Assembly: GCA_036571765.1 (NCBI GenBank)
Contig: BROE01000023.1
Location: forward strand, 388,950-452,949
Direction: 5' to 3'
DNA: 64,000 nt
Origin: Plecoglossus altivelis
Lineage: Eukaryota; Chordata; Actinopteri; Osmeriformes; Plecoglossidae
Of the stretch, positions 63,936 to 64,000 are shown piece after piece. Every line of letters starts with the position of its first letter. Within the stretch, counting starts at the first letter, position 1. A program made the position numbers and the translations under genes. The notes beneath the pieces were generated by a model. That model was not told where the DNA came from and did no database searches. It saw nothing but the letters and a program-made list of their open reading frames with translations.

Positions 63936-64000
63936 AATGAATAAAATAAGCAAAAAAGGTAGCAAGTGGTAGCAATTTTTTTCCTGAATAAGAAATATTC

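Larger units (their letters stand above)
63148..64000 (+). other. partial intron of the tnk1-like gene
   Basis: After the donor at 63148 there is a purine-rich stretch with G runs (63165-63240), then AT-rich DNA with an ATA repeat and a short dispersed-repeat fragment. The exon that should follow the kinase AWC motif is not in the window. Confidence 0.7.

Overview
This is a vertebrate nuclear window, almost certainly from a ray-finned (teleost) fish. The genes are split into many short exons with GT-AG introns. The non-coding DNA is AT-rich with long CA, CT and AT microsatellites and fish-type dispersed repeats. The gene order matches the human 4p16.1 block GPR78-CPZ-TRMT44. There are no operons, prokaryotic genes, rRNA, tRNA or CRISPR arrays that I can see. 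Four protein genes can be rebuilt exon by exon with matching splice phases; nearly all other open frames are chance frames or shadows.

Layout. 1-23.6 kb is a gene-free stretch holding a decayed DNA-transposon fragment (about 7.4-7.9 kb), a SINE-like repeat (11.3-11.5 kb), a relic of a Ty3/gypsy pol gene (13.2-14.2 kb or a little further) and one copy of a dispersed repeat (16.6 kb). In other vertebrates the side beyond CPZ leads to HMX1, so this stretch may hold long-range enhancers; that is inference. 23.6-30.8 kb (minus strand) is cpz, ten exons and 648 codons, with a frizzled-type cysteine-rich domain, an M14 carboxypeptidase domain and a transthyretin-like domain. 32.6-34.6 kb (minus) is gpr78, three exons, an orphan class A receptor. 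34.6-49.3 kb is gene-free and holds a hairpin-forming 27-bp repeat, microsatellites and an inverted copy of the 16.6 kb repeat. 49.3-57.1 kb (minus) is trmt44, eleven exons, a tRNA uridine 2'-O-methyltransferase. 57.65-57.88 kb is a 228-bp almost pure C tract. 61.5-63.15 kb (plus) is the 5' part of an ACK-family tyrosine kinase, best matched to tnk1, which runs off the right edge.

The most striking observation is in cpz. The gene is open and intact from end to end, but the zinc-binding glutamate and the general-base glutamate of the peptidase are both lysine (AAG codons). The frizzled domain keeps all ten cysteines. This looks like a secreted pseudo-carboxypeptidase kept for binding rather than catalysis.

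The four genes do not form a pathway. They are a conserved neighbourhood: a secreted Wnt-binding protein, an orphan receptor, a tRNA-modifying enzyme, and a non-receptor kinase that is not beside them in human.
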